34,027 nt of DNA from Bacteroidales bacterium (GCA_018400955.1 JAGYLH010000037.1:1-34027), one strand, 5' to 3'; shown: positions 1 to 7,388, counted from the first letter of the stretch. Numbers and translations: made by a program. The notes: a model not told the origin generated them from the letters alone.

Positions 1-303
1 GAATTGTATTGGGCCAGTATGGATGGCAACTGGGAATATGCCGATTATCAGCTGGAGCATATTGAAGAGGCATTGGAAGCCGGTATCATTCGGCGCCCTG
101 AAAGAGCCTTGAATGCTGATCTTTTCCTGAAAACAGGTGCTCAGTCCATGCAAGTTGTTATCGATAACAAAGATGGGGAAACTTTTGAACAAGGGTTCAG
201 CCAGTTCAGGACGGCCTGTATCGACTGCCATGTGCGCGAAAAGGTGGAATTTATCCCTATTGGCCTGCCAAAATTACGGGCTGGCACCACCCATAAGGAA
301 TAA
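1..303 (+). CDS. Cytochrome c-like protein, 3' end only
   Basis: The reading frame is open from the first base of the window, so the gene begins upstream; the TTG at position 4 is unlikely to be its start. The visible 100 residues are mostly helical and charged. Near the C-terminus they hold one CIDCH motif (bases about 220-234), the CxxCH signature for covalent c-type heme attachment. Such proteins act outside the cytoplasmic membrane, but the signal peptide would lie outside the window. Only one heme motif is visible. The family (for example a small periplasmic cytochrome or the tail of a larger multidomain protein) cannot be decided. The gene ends 52 bases before the convergent GroES-like gene, with a hairpin terminator between them. 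Confidence 0.7.
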   Translation, partial: ELYWASMDGNWEYADYQLEHIEEALEAGIIRRPERALNADLFLKTGAQSMQVVIDNKDGETFEQGFSQFRTACIDCHVREKVEFIPIGLPKLRAGTTHKE

Positions 304-304
304 A

Positions 305-335
305 AAATGCCTGACTTTGATTAAGCCAGGCATTT
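305..335. terminator. Bidirectional hairpin between convergent genes
   Basis: AAATGCCTG (305-313) and CAGGCATTT (327-335) pair perfectly over nine bases around a 13-base loop. A-rich sequence lies on the left and TTT on the right. It sits between the plus-strand cytochrome-like gene and the minus-strand GroES-like gene, so it can terminate both. Confidence 0.7.
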
Positions 336-354
336 AAATTAACTGTTTTGAAAT

Positions 355-645
355 TTATATTGCTTCTGTTTCAACCACTTTTGCAAGCAAGTCAGCATAA
401 GGGATTACGAGCAATTTACGCCCCTCAAAATCCACTTCGGTTCCGGAATATTTTTTAAAAAGCACTGAATCGCCAACAGCAATGGCCGGATTTTCGATAC
501 TGCTGCCCAAGGCTGCCACAGGTGCCAATTGGGGTTTTTCCTTGGCCGAATCCGGAATAATGATGCCGGAAGCTGTTTTTTGTTCACTTTTACTTGTAGT
601 TAAATCGAGGATGACATTTTCACCCAATGGTTGCAATTCTTTCAT
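355..645 (-). CDS. Orphan GroES-like co-chaperonin
   Basis: A 96-residue protein of GroES (Cpn10) length and pattern. It has an N-terminal 'LQPLGENVIL' strand, a mobile-loop region ending in SGIIIPDSAKEKPQ (about residues 26-39), the VGDSVLFKKYSGTEV core and a C-terminal 'LLVIPYADLLAKV'. GroES caps the GroEL folding chamber, and the IIIP part of the mobile loop contacts GroEL. No groEL lies next to it in the window. The sequence is more divergent than a housekeeping GroES: the glycine-rich roof region usually found after 'V.AVG' reads AALGSSIENPAI. It is probably a paralogue. It begins 11 bases after the stop of the thioredoxin/glutaredoxin fusion, so the two are probably co-transcribed. Family assignment is firm; the partner is unknown. 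Confidence 0.88.
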   Translation of the reverse strand: MKELQPLGENVILDLTTSKSEQKTASGIIIPDSAKEKPQLAPVAALGSSIENPAIAVGDSVLFKKYSGTEVDFEGRKLLVIPYADLLAKVVETEAI

Positions 646-656
646 TTGATAATTAT

Positions 657-1253
657 TTAGTTATTAGCACTTTGTTGAATTCCCAATAAGTTGTTGATGC
701 GGTTTTTATCAAACCCTACAACAATTTGTCCGTCAATACTGGTTTGCGGCACCCCTTGTTGTCCGCTTCGTCTTACCATTTCGGCAGCTGCCTGCTGATC
801 GCGCGACACATCAATTTCCCTGAATGGAATACTGTTGCTCCGCAAATACGACTTCAGGGTGTTGCACCAGGAACAGCTTGGTGTAGAATACACTGTTACG
901 CTTTTCATGGTTTTGCCGGCAATCTTGGCTGCTGCATGAAAAAGGGACTCTTCGAACAAGCCAATGTAGTAAGATGGATCGTTGCACCCTTTGACCACAT
1001 TAATATGCTGTTTACCTTCGAAAACCAACAAGGAAGGTACGCTGCTAACGCCATATTGCTGGTGAATATCGCGCACCTGGTTCACATCGGCACAAAGAAT
1101 ATTAACACCCGGAAGTTTTTTGCTTGCTTCCGAAAGATTGACAAAGGCACAATCGCTCGATTCGGAACCCGATTTGTATAGCAACAGGTAATTTTTTTGG
1201 CCTTCATCCAATTCAATGAGCAAGTCGTTGAGAGCGTTTATTTGTTTTAACAT
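657..1253 (-). CDS. Thioredoxin-like/glutaredoxin fusion protein
   Basis: 198 residues with two thioredoxin-fold halves. Residues 1-110 look like a thioredoxin domain that keeps the cis-proline turn (SVPSLLVFEG, residues 71-80). At the place where CxxC belongs it has ESSDCAF, with a single cysteine at about residue 35, so it is probably not a dithiol oxidoreductase. Residues 117-198 are a glutaredoxin domain with CSWC at 127-130, and the later VPQTSIDGQIVVGFD matches the glutathione-binding TVP and GG/GF positions of glutaredoxin/NrdH. No signal peptide is seen, so it is likely cytoplasmic. It sits in a minus-strand redox neighbourhood (trxB and another thioredoxin upstream) and directly precedes the GroES-like gene. 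The substrate cannot be told from sequence. Confidence 0.85.
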   Translation of the reverse strand: MLKQINALNDLLIELDEGQKNYLLLYKSGSESSDCAFVNLSEASKKLPGVNILCADVNQVRDIHQQYGVSSVPSLLVFEGKQHINVVKGCNDPSYYIGLFEESLFHAAAKIAGKTMKSVTVYSTPSCSWCNTLKSYLRSNSIPFREIDVSRDQQAAAEMVRRSGQQGVPQTSIDGQIVVGFDKNRINNLLGIQQSANN

Positions 1254-1353
1254 GATTTATTTTTTTTCTGATTTATCAAAAGCTGTGCCATGGGGCCAAT
1301 TCGAAAAAACCGATGTGAAATGAATTCCGGAAGGTGACAAAATTTCAGTCAGG

Positions 1354-1788
1354 CTAATAAATATAAGGAATCAGTCGCCATGATTTTTTCATATACGCCT
1401 CATAGCCTGCGTAATGTGGTATTAACTGTTTTTCCTCAAAACGCAATTTGAACAAGAGCGTAATTGTAAGCAAGAGCAATACCGCCAGACGAAACCAGCT
1501 GAAATAATCCGCTACCAAACCTGCAACAGCTAGCAACTGGGCCAGGTACATGGGGTGCCTCAGATATTTATAAACACCTTTTGTAATTAACACACCGCCT
1601 TGCTTTGCAATTGGAGCAACATTAAAATTTCCGATACGCATGGTCAAAATGGCCAAAGCACCGAAGAAAATACCGCCCAACTCAAGCAGAATCCCATGAA
1701 AGCTATAGGCCAATAATGGTCCTGTAAGCAATATGGCAAACAGAGAAGCAAACTGCAAAAAAACAAAGGTGTAGGCTTTCAGTTTCAT
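1354..1788 (-). CDS. Isoprenylcysteine/PEMT-family methyltransferase-like membrane protein
   Basis: 144 residues, strongly hydrophobic, with about four membrane segments (about residues 5-27, 32-50, 80-95 and 98-115). The central motif GVYKYLRHPMYLAQLL and the C-terminal LRFEEKQLIPHYAGYEAYMKKSWRLIPYIY are the hallmark of the ICMT/PEMT methyltransferase superfamily. There the RHP motif and the E..L....Y..Y block bind S-adenosylmethionine at the membrane face. Bacterial members of this short class are often annotated 'isoprenylcysteine carboxyl methyltransferase family', although their substrates (lipids, thiols or small molecules) are rarely known. It lies downstream of trxB on the same strand, but a strong terminator hairpin separates them. 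Confidence 0.85.
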   Translation of the reverse strand: MKLKAYTFVFLQFASLFAILLTGPLLAYSFHGILLELGGIFFGALAILTMRIGNFNVAPIAKQGGVLITKGVYKYLRHPMYLAQLLAVAGLVADYFSWFRLAVLLLLTITLLFKLRFEEKQLIPHYAGYEAYMKKSWRLIPYIY

Positions 1789-1792
1789 AGGT

Positions 1793-1872
1793 AAAAAAAA
1801 TGACTCCCGGTTTGCCGGTTTCCTAACCCGGCTAATTATGCAAGTAGTGAGTTAAAAAAAAACCGGGAGTCA
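1793..1872 (-). terminator. Long-stem terminator downstream of trxB
   Basis: Perfect 13-base inverted repeat TGACTCCCGGTTT (1801-1813) and AAACCGGGAGTCA (1860-1872). A nested GCCGG/CCGGC hairpin lies inside. On the minus strand the outer stem is followed by a run of eight U (1793-1800). It closes the trxB transcript before the methyltransferase-like gene. Confidence 0.75.
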
Positions 1873-1925
1873 AATGCAAATGTAAGTAAACATTCTTTAG
1901 GCCAGTAGCCTGAGGCAACCAGACA

Positions 1926-2882
1926 TTAATCGTTTTGCGAGGCAAGGAAGCGCTCGGCTTCAAGTGCTGCCATACAGCCAGTTCCTGCCGCCGTAACTGC
2001 CTGCCTGTAAACCTTGTCCTGCACATCACCACAGGCAAAAATTCCTGGTATGTTGGTAGTTGTGGTGCCTGGTTTTGTCATGATGTAACCGGTTGTGTCC
2101 ATGTCGAGCACCCCTGCGAATAGATCGCTGTTGGGCTTATGGCCAATGGCAACAAAAAAGCCTTCAATGTCGATAACTCGCTCTTCATTCGTTTTGTTAT
2201 TGATCAATACGACACCTTTCAATGTTTTAGTGAAACCCTTTTCTTCACCAAAAAGTTCTTTGGTGTTGTGATTCCAGAGCACCTCAATATTGGGGGTATT
2301 GAAAACGCGGTTCTGCATGGCTTTGGAAGCACGCAATTCATCACGACGCACAATCAGATAAACCTTGTTAACAAGCTTGGCCAGATAGGTAGCTTCTTCG
2401 GCAGCTGTGTCGCCACCACCAACCACGGCAACATCTTTGCCCTTGTAAAAGAAACCATCACAGGTGGCACAGGCCGAAACCCCACCCCCTTTAAAACGCT
2501 CTTCCGATTCCAAACCGAGGTATTTTGCTGTGGCCCCTGTAGCAATTATCAGTGTATCGGCAAGCATTTCCTTGCCATCATCTGCCTTCACAGTGAAGGG
2601 TCTTGCCGTTGTATCCACTTCGGTAATCATGCCCCAACGGGTATCGGTGCCAAAGCGTTCTGCTTGTTTCTTTAAATCTTCCATCATGGCCGGGCCATCG
2701 ATCCCATCGGGATAACCGGGATAGTTCTCAACTTCGGTGGTTGTGGTAAGCTGTCCACCCGGCTGCATGCCTAAATACATAACGGGTTTTAAATCAGCAC
2801 GGGCAGCATATATGGCTGCTGTGTATCCGGCAGGCCCTGAACCTATTATCAGGCATTCGTGGTGTTCAATGGTGTTTGTCAT
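1926..2882 (-). CDS. trxB: Thioredoxin reductase (NADPH)
   Basis: 318 residues, the usual length of low-molecular-weight bacterial thioredoxin reductase. It transfers electrons from NADPH through FAD to thioredoxin in the cytoplasm. Visible motifs are the FAD-binding GSGPAGYTAAIYAARA (residues 14-29), the redox-active CATC (138-141) followed by DG, the NADPH-binding GGGDTA (155-160), and the C-terminal GIFACGDVQD (FAD ribityl binding). Start is ATG. A thioredoxin gene lies 176 bases upstream on the same strand, fitting a TrxA-TrxB redox pair. Confidence 0.97.
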   Translation of the reverse strand: MTNTIEHHECLIIGSGPAGYTAAIYAARADLKPVMYLGMQPGGQLTTTTEVENYPGYPDGIDGPAMMEDLKKQAERFGTDTRWGMITEVDTTARPFTVKADDGKEMLADTLIIATGATAKYLGLESEERFKGGGVSACATCDGFFYKGKDVAVVGGGDTAAEEATYLAKLVNKVYLIVRRDELRASKAMQNRVFNTPNIEVLWNHNTKELFGEEKGFTKTLKGVVLINNKTNEERVIDIEGFFVAIGHKPNSDLFAGVLDMDTTGYIMTKPGTTTTNIPGIFACGDVQDKVYRQAVTAAGTGCMAALEAERFLASQND

Positions 2883-3058
2883 AATTCTAACTTTAATTAA
2901 TCAGGTTTTTGTCAAGCATAGCCAAAACAATGCCAATGCCATTTATAACCAAGAAAGAACCAAATAAACACGGTCTTTTTGGATACTACTGCCAAGTTGG
3001 CCGTATTGTTGTTGGTGATATTAATGCGATTTAAATGAAGCTGCAATTTTGTCTGTTT

Positions 3059-3385
3059 TTACTCAAAAATCATTTGATAAGGCCTTTGGATGGCAGTTTC
3101 CAATTGCTGAATCGAGATGTATTTACTCATCCTGTTGTGCTCGTGCCCCTCGAAAAATACAAGAATTACGGGATTTGAAAACACATTGAAATGGGCAGCC
3201 ACTTCAGGATTAGTCGCTGAGTCGATCAGCTTAAACTGCATACGGGGGAATTCCTCTTTAACCAAAGCCTCTACCTTTGGCCGCAGGCTCACACATGGCG
3301 CACAACTATCGCTATAAAAATACAGCAATGCTGCGGGTGATTCATTAATAACACACTCAATATCTGATAACTGCTCCTTATTCAT
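3059..3385 (-). CDS. Thioredoxin-family protein (CAPC active site)
   Basis: 108 residues from the ATG at 3385; the TTG two codons upstream is less likely as the start. A thioredoxin fold with YSDSCAPC (cysteines at residues 28 and 31), a cis-proline stretch FSNPVILVFFEG, and no signal peptide, so it is probably cytoplasmic. The active site is CAPC rather than the classical CGPC, and the usual TrxA 'WAxWC' lead-in is replaced by 'FYSDSC'. It is therefore a thioredoxin relative rather than certainly the housekeeping TrxA. It precedes trxB on the same strand, which suggests it is a TrxB substrate, and faces the heptose-kinase locus divergently. Confidence 0.88.
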   Translation of the reverse strand: MNKEQLSDIECVINESPAALLYFYSDSCAPCVSLRPKVEALVKEEFPRMQFKLIDSATNPEVAAHFNVFSNPVILVFFEGHEHNRMSKYISIQQLETAIQRPYQMIFE

Positions 3386-3404
3386 TGCCAATGTTTTGAT
3401 TGCT

Positions 3405-3412
3405 CAAAAGTA
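3405..3412 (-). promoter_or_regulatory. Candidate Bacteroidota -7 box for the thioredoxin gene
   Basis: The minus strand reads TACTTTTG, matching the Bacteroidota -7 consensus TAnnTTTG. It lies 20 bases upstream of the ATG at 3385. No clear -33 TTG is found at the right spacing. Confidence 0.4.
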
Positions 3413-3484
3413 CATAAAACTATGTTTGCTGCCGCCATCATTCAACCAAAAGAACGAACTGCCCTGACTTTGATTTTTAAACGC

Positions 3485-3492
3485 TAAATTTG
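3485..3492 (+). promoter_or_regulatory. Candidate Bacteroidota -7 box for the heptose-kinase locus
   Basis: TAAATTTG matches TAnnTTTG and lies 22 bases before the ATG at 3515. No convincing -33 element is present. Confidence 0.4.
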
Positions 3493-3514
3493 CAGCCAAA
3501 ATTCATCAGTTATC

Positions 3515-4535
3515 ATGCATACGAAGCAGCATATTACGGATTTGTTCAGCAACTTCAACAAGCTCAGGGTAATGGTTATCGGCGATGTGATGGTAGATGC
3601 CTATTTGTTTGGCAAGGTTGACCGCATTTCGCCGGAAGCACCCGTTCCTGTTGTGGTTGTGCAAAGTCGCTCAAACAGGCCCGGTGGAGCAGCCAATGTG
3701 GCCCTCAACATCAAAGGGTTAGGTGCCGAACCTGTGCTTTGCTCGGTAGTTGGCAGAGACCAAAAGGCAGCGAGTTTTAGAAATCCTCAAGCAAAACGAG
3801 CTGGCAGTTCATGGCATACTCCAAAGCAACGACCGCATTACTACCACCAAATTCAGGATAATTGGCAACAACAGTCAGATGTTGCGCGTTGACGAAGAGA
3901 TCACCACCGACCTCATCAAACGCGAAAAAGAACTTTGCAGTTCAGGATTGAACACATTCTAAGGGAAGAAAAATTGATGTAATTATTTTTCAAGATTATA
4001 ATAAAGGTGTGATCGATGAAAAACTAATCACTAAAACTATAGAAATTGCCAACAAAAAAGCATCCCTGTTGTGGTTGATCCCAAGCGCAAAAATTTTCTT
4101 TCCTTCAAAGGTGTAAATCTTTTTAAGCCCAACCTCAAAGAACTTTATGAAGGAATCAACGGTGGCTTTGATTCTTTTTCAACCGAAAACACAATGGAGG
4201 CCATGAAGCGGCTGCAGGAAAAATTGAAGCCGAAATGATATTGGTTACCCTGTCGGAAAATGGGGTAATGATACGGGCAAAAACAGCGGAGGAAAATATG
4301 AAAACACCCAAATCCCGGCTCATTTGCGCAGCATAGCAGATGTTTCGGGTGCCGGCGACACTGTTATCAGTGTGGCCGCCTTGTGCCTTGCGCTTCAACA
4401 AGACCCAAAATAATGGCGACCATCTCGAATATTGCTGGCGGCCTGGTTTGCGAAGCTGTCGGCGTGATCCCCATCGACAAAAACAAATTGCAAGCTGAAG
4501 TGTTAAGATTACTGGCTTCTGACGTAAATGATTAA
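3515..4535 (+). pseudogene. D-glycero-beta-D-manno-heptose-7-phosphate kinase (RfaE/HldE kinase domain), eight frameshifts
   Basis: A PfkB-family sugar kinase recognisable over its whole length but not open. The N-terminus has VMVIGDVMVDAYLFGKV, RISPEAPVPVV and RPGGAANVALN (the substrate-binding block of heptose kinases). The C-terminus has DVSGAGDTV, the catalytic GAGD anion hole. No cytidylyltransferase domain follows. Joining the pieces needs one extra base at each of eight places, nearly all in runs of the same base: about 3761-3764 (A), 3774-3777 (T), 3934-3936 (T), 3969-3973 (A), 4054-4059 (A), 4227-4228 (A), 4293-4296 (A) and 4407-4410 (A). The repaired frame is 343 codons with its stop at 4533-4535. 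The enzyme phosphorylates heptose-7-P in LPS core-heptose synthesis. Protein-level conservation outside the breaks is high, so sequencing error is as likely as true decay. Confidence 0.85.
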
Positions 4536-4633
4536 GCAAAGCAAATGCCTCCTTTTATATGACGGCATTTCTTATCAGAAATCTGCTCTAATAAATAGAT
4601 GAACATGCAAGACAATACAGGCAAAAGGAATCG

Positions 4634-5320
4634 GTGAGGCAAATGTTTAACAATATTGCCGGGAAATATGATTTCCTGAATCATTTTTTATCTGCGGGTA
4701 TCGACAAAATCTGGCGCAAAAAAGTGGGCGCGATAATACGCAAACACCAGCCCAAATCGGTACTTGATGTCGCAACAGGCACCGGTGATTTGGCCATTGA
4801 GTTGTCCAAACACACCGATTGCAACATTATTGGCGTTGATATTGCCGATTCCATGCTTGATGTTGGCAGGCAGAAGTTAAAAAACAAAGGTTTGACGCAG
4901 CAGATTCAATTGCAGCATGGTGATTCGGAAAATCTTTTATTTCCTGAGAATCAATTTGATGCCGCCATGGTAGCTTTTGGTGTACGCAATTTTGAAAACC
5001 TTCAGAAGGGATTGAGCGAGATGTGCCGGGTAGTAAAGCCCGGAGGCCTGATTGTAGTCCTTGAGTTTTCACGGCCGCGCAGGTTTCCTGTAAAACAACT
5101 TTACAGTTTCTATTTCAAGCATATTTTGCCCCGTGTGGGGCGCATGGTATCACGCGATAAGGGAGCCTACACTTATTTGCCCGAATCCGTTGATGCATTT
5201 CCGGATGGCACTGCCTTTTTGCGTGAACTTGAAAAAGTTGGTTTTGAACAAACAGCTGAAAAACGCCTTACTTTTGGAATAGCGACTATTTACAGTGGCA
5301 TAAAATCAAAGTTTGCTTAA
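4634..5320 (+). CDS. ubiE: Demethylmenaquinone/ubiquinone C-methyltransferase
   Basis: A class I SAM-dependent methyltransferase of the UbiE/MenG family, which makes menaquinone in Bacteroidota. Motif I VLDVATGTGDLAIEL (about residues 43-57 from the GTG) binds SAM. The N-terminal QMFNNIAGKYDFLNHFLS and the AFGVRNFENLQKGLSEM and EFSRP blocks are specific to the family. The frame opens at GTG 4634, but the true start is probably ATG 4599. That upstream frame gives MNMQDNTGK and then breaks; one extra A at 4622-4625 joins it as GKKESVRQMF, the usual N-terminal pattern. So the start carries the same kind of homopolymer loss as the gene before it. It lies just upstream of porT, an arrangement known from other Bacteroidota. 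Confidence 0.93.
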   Translation: MRQMFNNIAGKYDFLNHFLSAGIDKIWRKKVGAIIRKHQPKSVLDVATGTGDLAIELSKHTDCNIIGVDIADSMLDVGRQKLKNKGLTQQIQLQHGDSENLLFPENQFDAAMVAFGVRNFENLQKGLSEMCRVVKPGGLIVVLEFSRPRRFPVKQLYSFYFKHILPRVGRMVSRDKGAYTYLPESVDAFPDGTAFLRELEKVGFEQTAEKRLTFGIATIYSGIKSKFA

Positions 5321-5411
5321 TTTCGCGGACTTTTAAAGTCCAAAGCCTTTTAATCTTTTGTAATAATTCAAACATTTAGACGTTTTTGATGCAAAATAAA
5401 CCCCTTTCAAT

Positions 5412-6194
5412 TTGAAATCTACAATAAAAATATTCCTTTGCCTTTTTATAAGCCTGCTATTGGTGTCGCAAGCCAGTTTTGCACAAAAACGTGGCGTGAC
5501 CAATCTGCCCAAGTACGACCTGGACCCTTATCATTTTGGTTTTATACTGGCTGTTAACCACATGCTTTTCAGTATGAAACCTATGGATGGGCACCATTTC
5601 ACTGTCTGGGAACCCATTGATGCGGATGACGTGAGCATTCCCAGCACTGCCAATTTGCGACAATATGAGGTTCTTGGTGTGCCTACGCCCGGTTTCACCA
5701 TTGGTATTGTTGGAAATCTGCGACTTGGCAACCATTTTGATTTACGCTTTATTCCCTCACTGGCTTTTGGCGAACGATATCTTGATTACAGTATTTTACG
5801 TGTGAACGATGCCGGTGCTGAAGAGCTTATCCCATTGAGGAAAAGCATAGCCTCCACTTTTGTTGACTTTCCGCTCTTGTTTAAATTCAGGTCGGCGCGC
5901 GACAACAATATTGCCGCCTACCTGATTGGAGGTGGCAAATACAGCCTCGACCTTGCTTCGAACAAAAAAAATGAAGACCGCAACAACAATCTGCCTGTAA
6001 GGCTCAACCAGCATGATATATCTGCTGAATTAGGTGTTGGTTTCGATTTCTATACCAACTATTTTAAATTTGGCGTAGAAGCAAAAATGAGCTATGGTCT
6101 TTTTGACATCCTGGTTAGGGATGGAAGCCTCTACACAGAAGGTATTGCCAAAATTAACAATAAAATTTTCCAACTTTCCTTCACCTTTGAATAA
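5412..6194 (+). CDS. porT: PorT family outer-membrane protein of the type IX secretion system
   Basis: 260 residues with a signal peptide (hydrophobic core to about residue 20, cleavage near SFAQ at 21-24) followed by a beta-barrel-like sequence. It carries the PorT pattern HFGFILAVNHM, TPGFTIGIVGNLRLGNHFDLRFIPSLAFGER and the C-terminal FGVEAKMSYGL. It ends in alternating hydrophobics, as in outer-membrane proteins. PorT/SprT is needed for T9SS export and gliding. The frame opens at a TTG at 5412. An ATG at 5389 would give a longer start (MQNKPLSI, then a break) if one T were missing near 5411, so the start is uncertain. Position directly after ubiE supports the call. The three T9SS cargo genes at 20-30 kb show the pathway is used. 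Confidence 0.88.
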   Translation: MKSTIKIFLCLFISLLLVSQASFAQKRGVTNLPKYDLDPYHFGFILAVNHMLFSMKPMDGHHFTVWEPIDADDVSIPSTANLRQYEVLGVPTPGFTIGIVGNLRLGNHFDLRFIPSLAFGERYLDYSILRVNDAGAEELIPLRKSIASTFVDFPLLFKFRSARDNNIAAYLIGGGKYSLDLASNKKNEDRNNNLPVRLNQHDISAELGVGFDFYTNYFKFGVEAKMSYGLFDILVRDGSLYTEGIAKINNKIFQLSFTFE

Positions 6195-6200
6195 AGCATT

Positions 6201-6908
6201 ATGGAAACTGATCTTTCACCCCACGATTTGCTTTTTAAAAAACTAATTACCAAATCGACCCTCAAACAAGATGTTTACTCAAACACATTCAGCACCTTAA
6301 GGCTTTTTAAACGGGTAATTGAAGATTTAACCAAGGACTATATCGTAAAAGCCGGCGAAATAAAAAGCCACCGCAATGTAGCCTTTGAAAACCGCTATCG
6401 GGGCGATTTTGAAATTGAACTGAAGTTTGGTGGTGATATCCTGCTTTTTTTGATGCATACCAATATTTTCGAATTCCCCAGGGACCATATGGTGATGCGA
6501 ACACCTTACGTAAAAGAGGACGACTCGCGCTCGTATTGTGGCATTATCAATATTTACAATTTTCTTTCGGATTCGTTTAAGTATAATAGGTTCAATGATA
6601 TAGGATACCTGATTGGCCGTATTTTCATCAACAAGGACAACCATTATTTTATCGAAGGCAAGCGTGAATTGGGTTTTTTGTACAATGATTTTGGCAAGCA
6701 CGAAATGAACCGCGATACAGCTCAGCAGATTATTGAAGCCGCTATCACCTATACCATCAATTTTGATTTGCTCACGCCGCCATATGAAGCGGTAAAAATG
6801 GTGACGGTAAATGAAATGAAGAACACCCTCGATGCCATTTCGATGAAAACTGGAAAACGCTTAGGGTTTCGTTTTCAAGAAGATGCGAAGGACAAACTTG
6901 AAATTTAA
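6201..6908 (+). CDS. Conserved hypothetical protein in an operon with porT
   Basis: 235 residues beginning six bases after the porT stop, so almost certainly co-transcribed. It has no signal peptide, membrane segment, cysteine motif or nucleotide-binding loop, so it is probably cytoplasmic. The sequence mixes charged helices with aromatic-rich stretches such as DILLFLMHTNIFEFPRDH (about residues 79-96) and GRIFINKDNHYFIEG. I do not recognise a named family. Its frame is clean and its codon use resembles its neighbours. Being cytoplasmic, a structural role in the secretion machine is unlikely, but linkage to porT makes it worth testing. Confidence 0.8.
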   Translation: METDLSPHDLLFKKLITKSTLKQDVYSNTFSTLRLFKRVIEDLTKDYIVKAGEIKSHRNVAFENRYRGDFEIELKFGGDILLFLMHTNIFEFPRDHMVMRTPYVKEDDSRSYCGIINIYNFLSDSFKYNRFNDIGYLIGRIFINKDNHYFIEGKRELGFLYNDFGKHEMNRDTAQQIIEAAITYTINFDLLTPPYEAVKMVTVNEMKNTLDAISMKTGKRLGFRFQEDAKDKLEI

Positions 6909-6927
6909 TTTTTTTTTAACCAAGGAC

Positions 6928-6957
6928 TTGGAGGTAATTATTTTTTGATTAATTTTG
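6928..6957 (+). promoter_or_regulatory. Bacteroidota promoter of tRNA-Glu
   Basis: TTG at 6928-6930, a 19-base spacer, then TAATTTTG at 6950-6957. This matches the TTG-N19-21-TAnnTTTG promoter and lies 20 bases before the tRNA. Confidence 0.65.
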
Positions 6958-6977
6958 CTGCCTCGAACGGAGAAAAC

Positions 6978-7051
6978 GCTCCCATCGTCTAGCCCGGTCA
7001 GGACGCCAGGTTTTCATCCTGGTAACAGGGGTTCGAATCCCCTTGGGAGTA
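6978..7051 (+). tRNA. tRNA-Glu (anticodon TTC)
   Basis: Full cloverleaf. Acceptor GCTCCCA pairs with TGGGAGT (one G-T at 1:72). The anticodon stem CCAGG/CCTGG encloses loop TTTTCAT, so the anticodon is TTC. The T-arm is AGGGG-TTCGAAT-CCCCT and the discriminator is A at 7051. CCA is not encoded. It has its own promoter and terminator. Confidence 0.95.
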
Positions 7052-7054
7052 CAC

Positions 7055-7082
7055 AAGTCGCTGAATATCAGCGACTTTTTTT
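7055..7082 (+). terminator. Terminator of tRNA-Glu
   Basis: AAGTCGCTGA (7055-7064) and its complement in TCAGCGACTT (7068-7077) form a hairpin with a very short loop, followed by a T run to 7082, four bases after the tRNA. Confidence 0.85.
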
Positions 7083-7386
7083 ATGTCCATGCTTTTCTTG
7101 AGAGTAAAAGAAGGTTCAAAAAAGGGGCTCAGTATATTTATTACGCTGTCGGATCAATTCTTTAAAGTGGTTTTGCCATTTACTGGTTTTTTGTCACAGG
7201 TCAGCGGGTTGAGGTTGAGTGAATTGTAAGGCACAAGCATTGAGATGGGTTGGCGAACCTAAAAAAACACTTTTAATCATAGAATTACTTTAAACTTTCC
7301 AAAAACGGTGTATGAATGCTGAAACTGTTTTTGTATAATTTCAATCATAATTGAAATATTTAATATTTTAGCATAAACTTTCAATC
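7083..7386. other. Intergenic region before the AAA_14 ATPase
   Basis: About 300 bases without a gene. The first 250 show no feature I can name. The last 50 hold the TTTCAATCAT dyad and repeat described separately. Confidence 0.5.
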
Positions 7387-7388
7387 AT
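7338..7388 (+). promoter_or_regulatory. Dyad and direct repeat at the ATPase start codon
   Basis: ATTTCAAT (7338-7345) and ATTGAAAT (7350-7357) form a perfect eight-base dyad around CATA. TTTCAATCAT from the left side of this dyad (7339-7348) recurs exactly at 7379-7388, where its last two bases are the AT of the ATG start. The two copies are 40 bases apart, about four helical turns. This looks like an operator for autoregulation. Confidence 0.45.

Noticed and set aside
726..1181. 151-residue plus-strand ORF opposite the Trx/Grx fusion
   Set aside because: No recognisable motifs; the minus-strand frame carries CSWC, the cis-proline and family length.
2139..2675. 178-residue plus-strand ORF inside trxB
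   Set aside because: Antisense shadow; trxB on the minus strand has all FAD, NADPH and CATC motifs.
5327..5341. Palindrome GGACTTTTAAAGTCC after ubiE
   Set aside because: The stem leaves too small a loop and no T-run follows directly; more likely chance than a terminator or operator.
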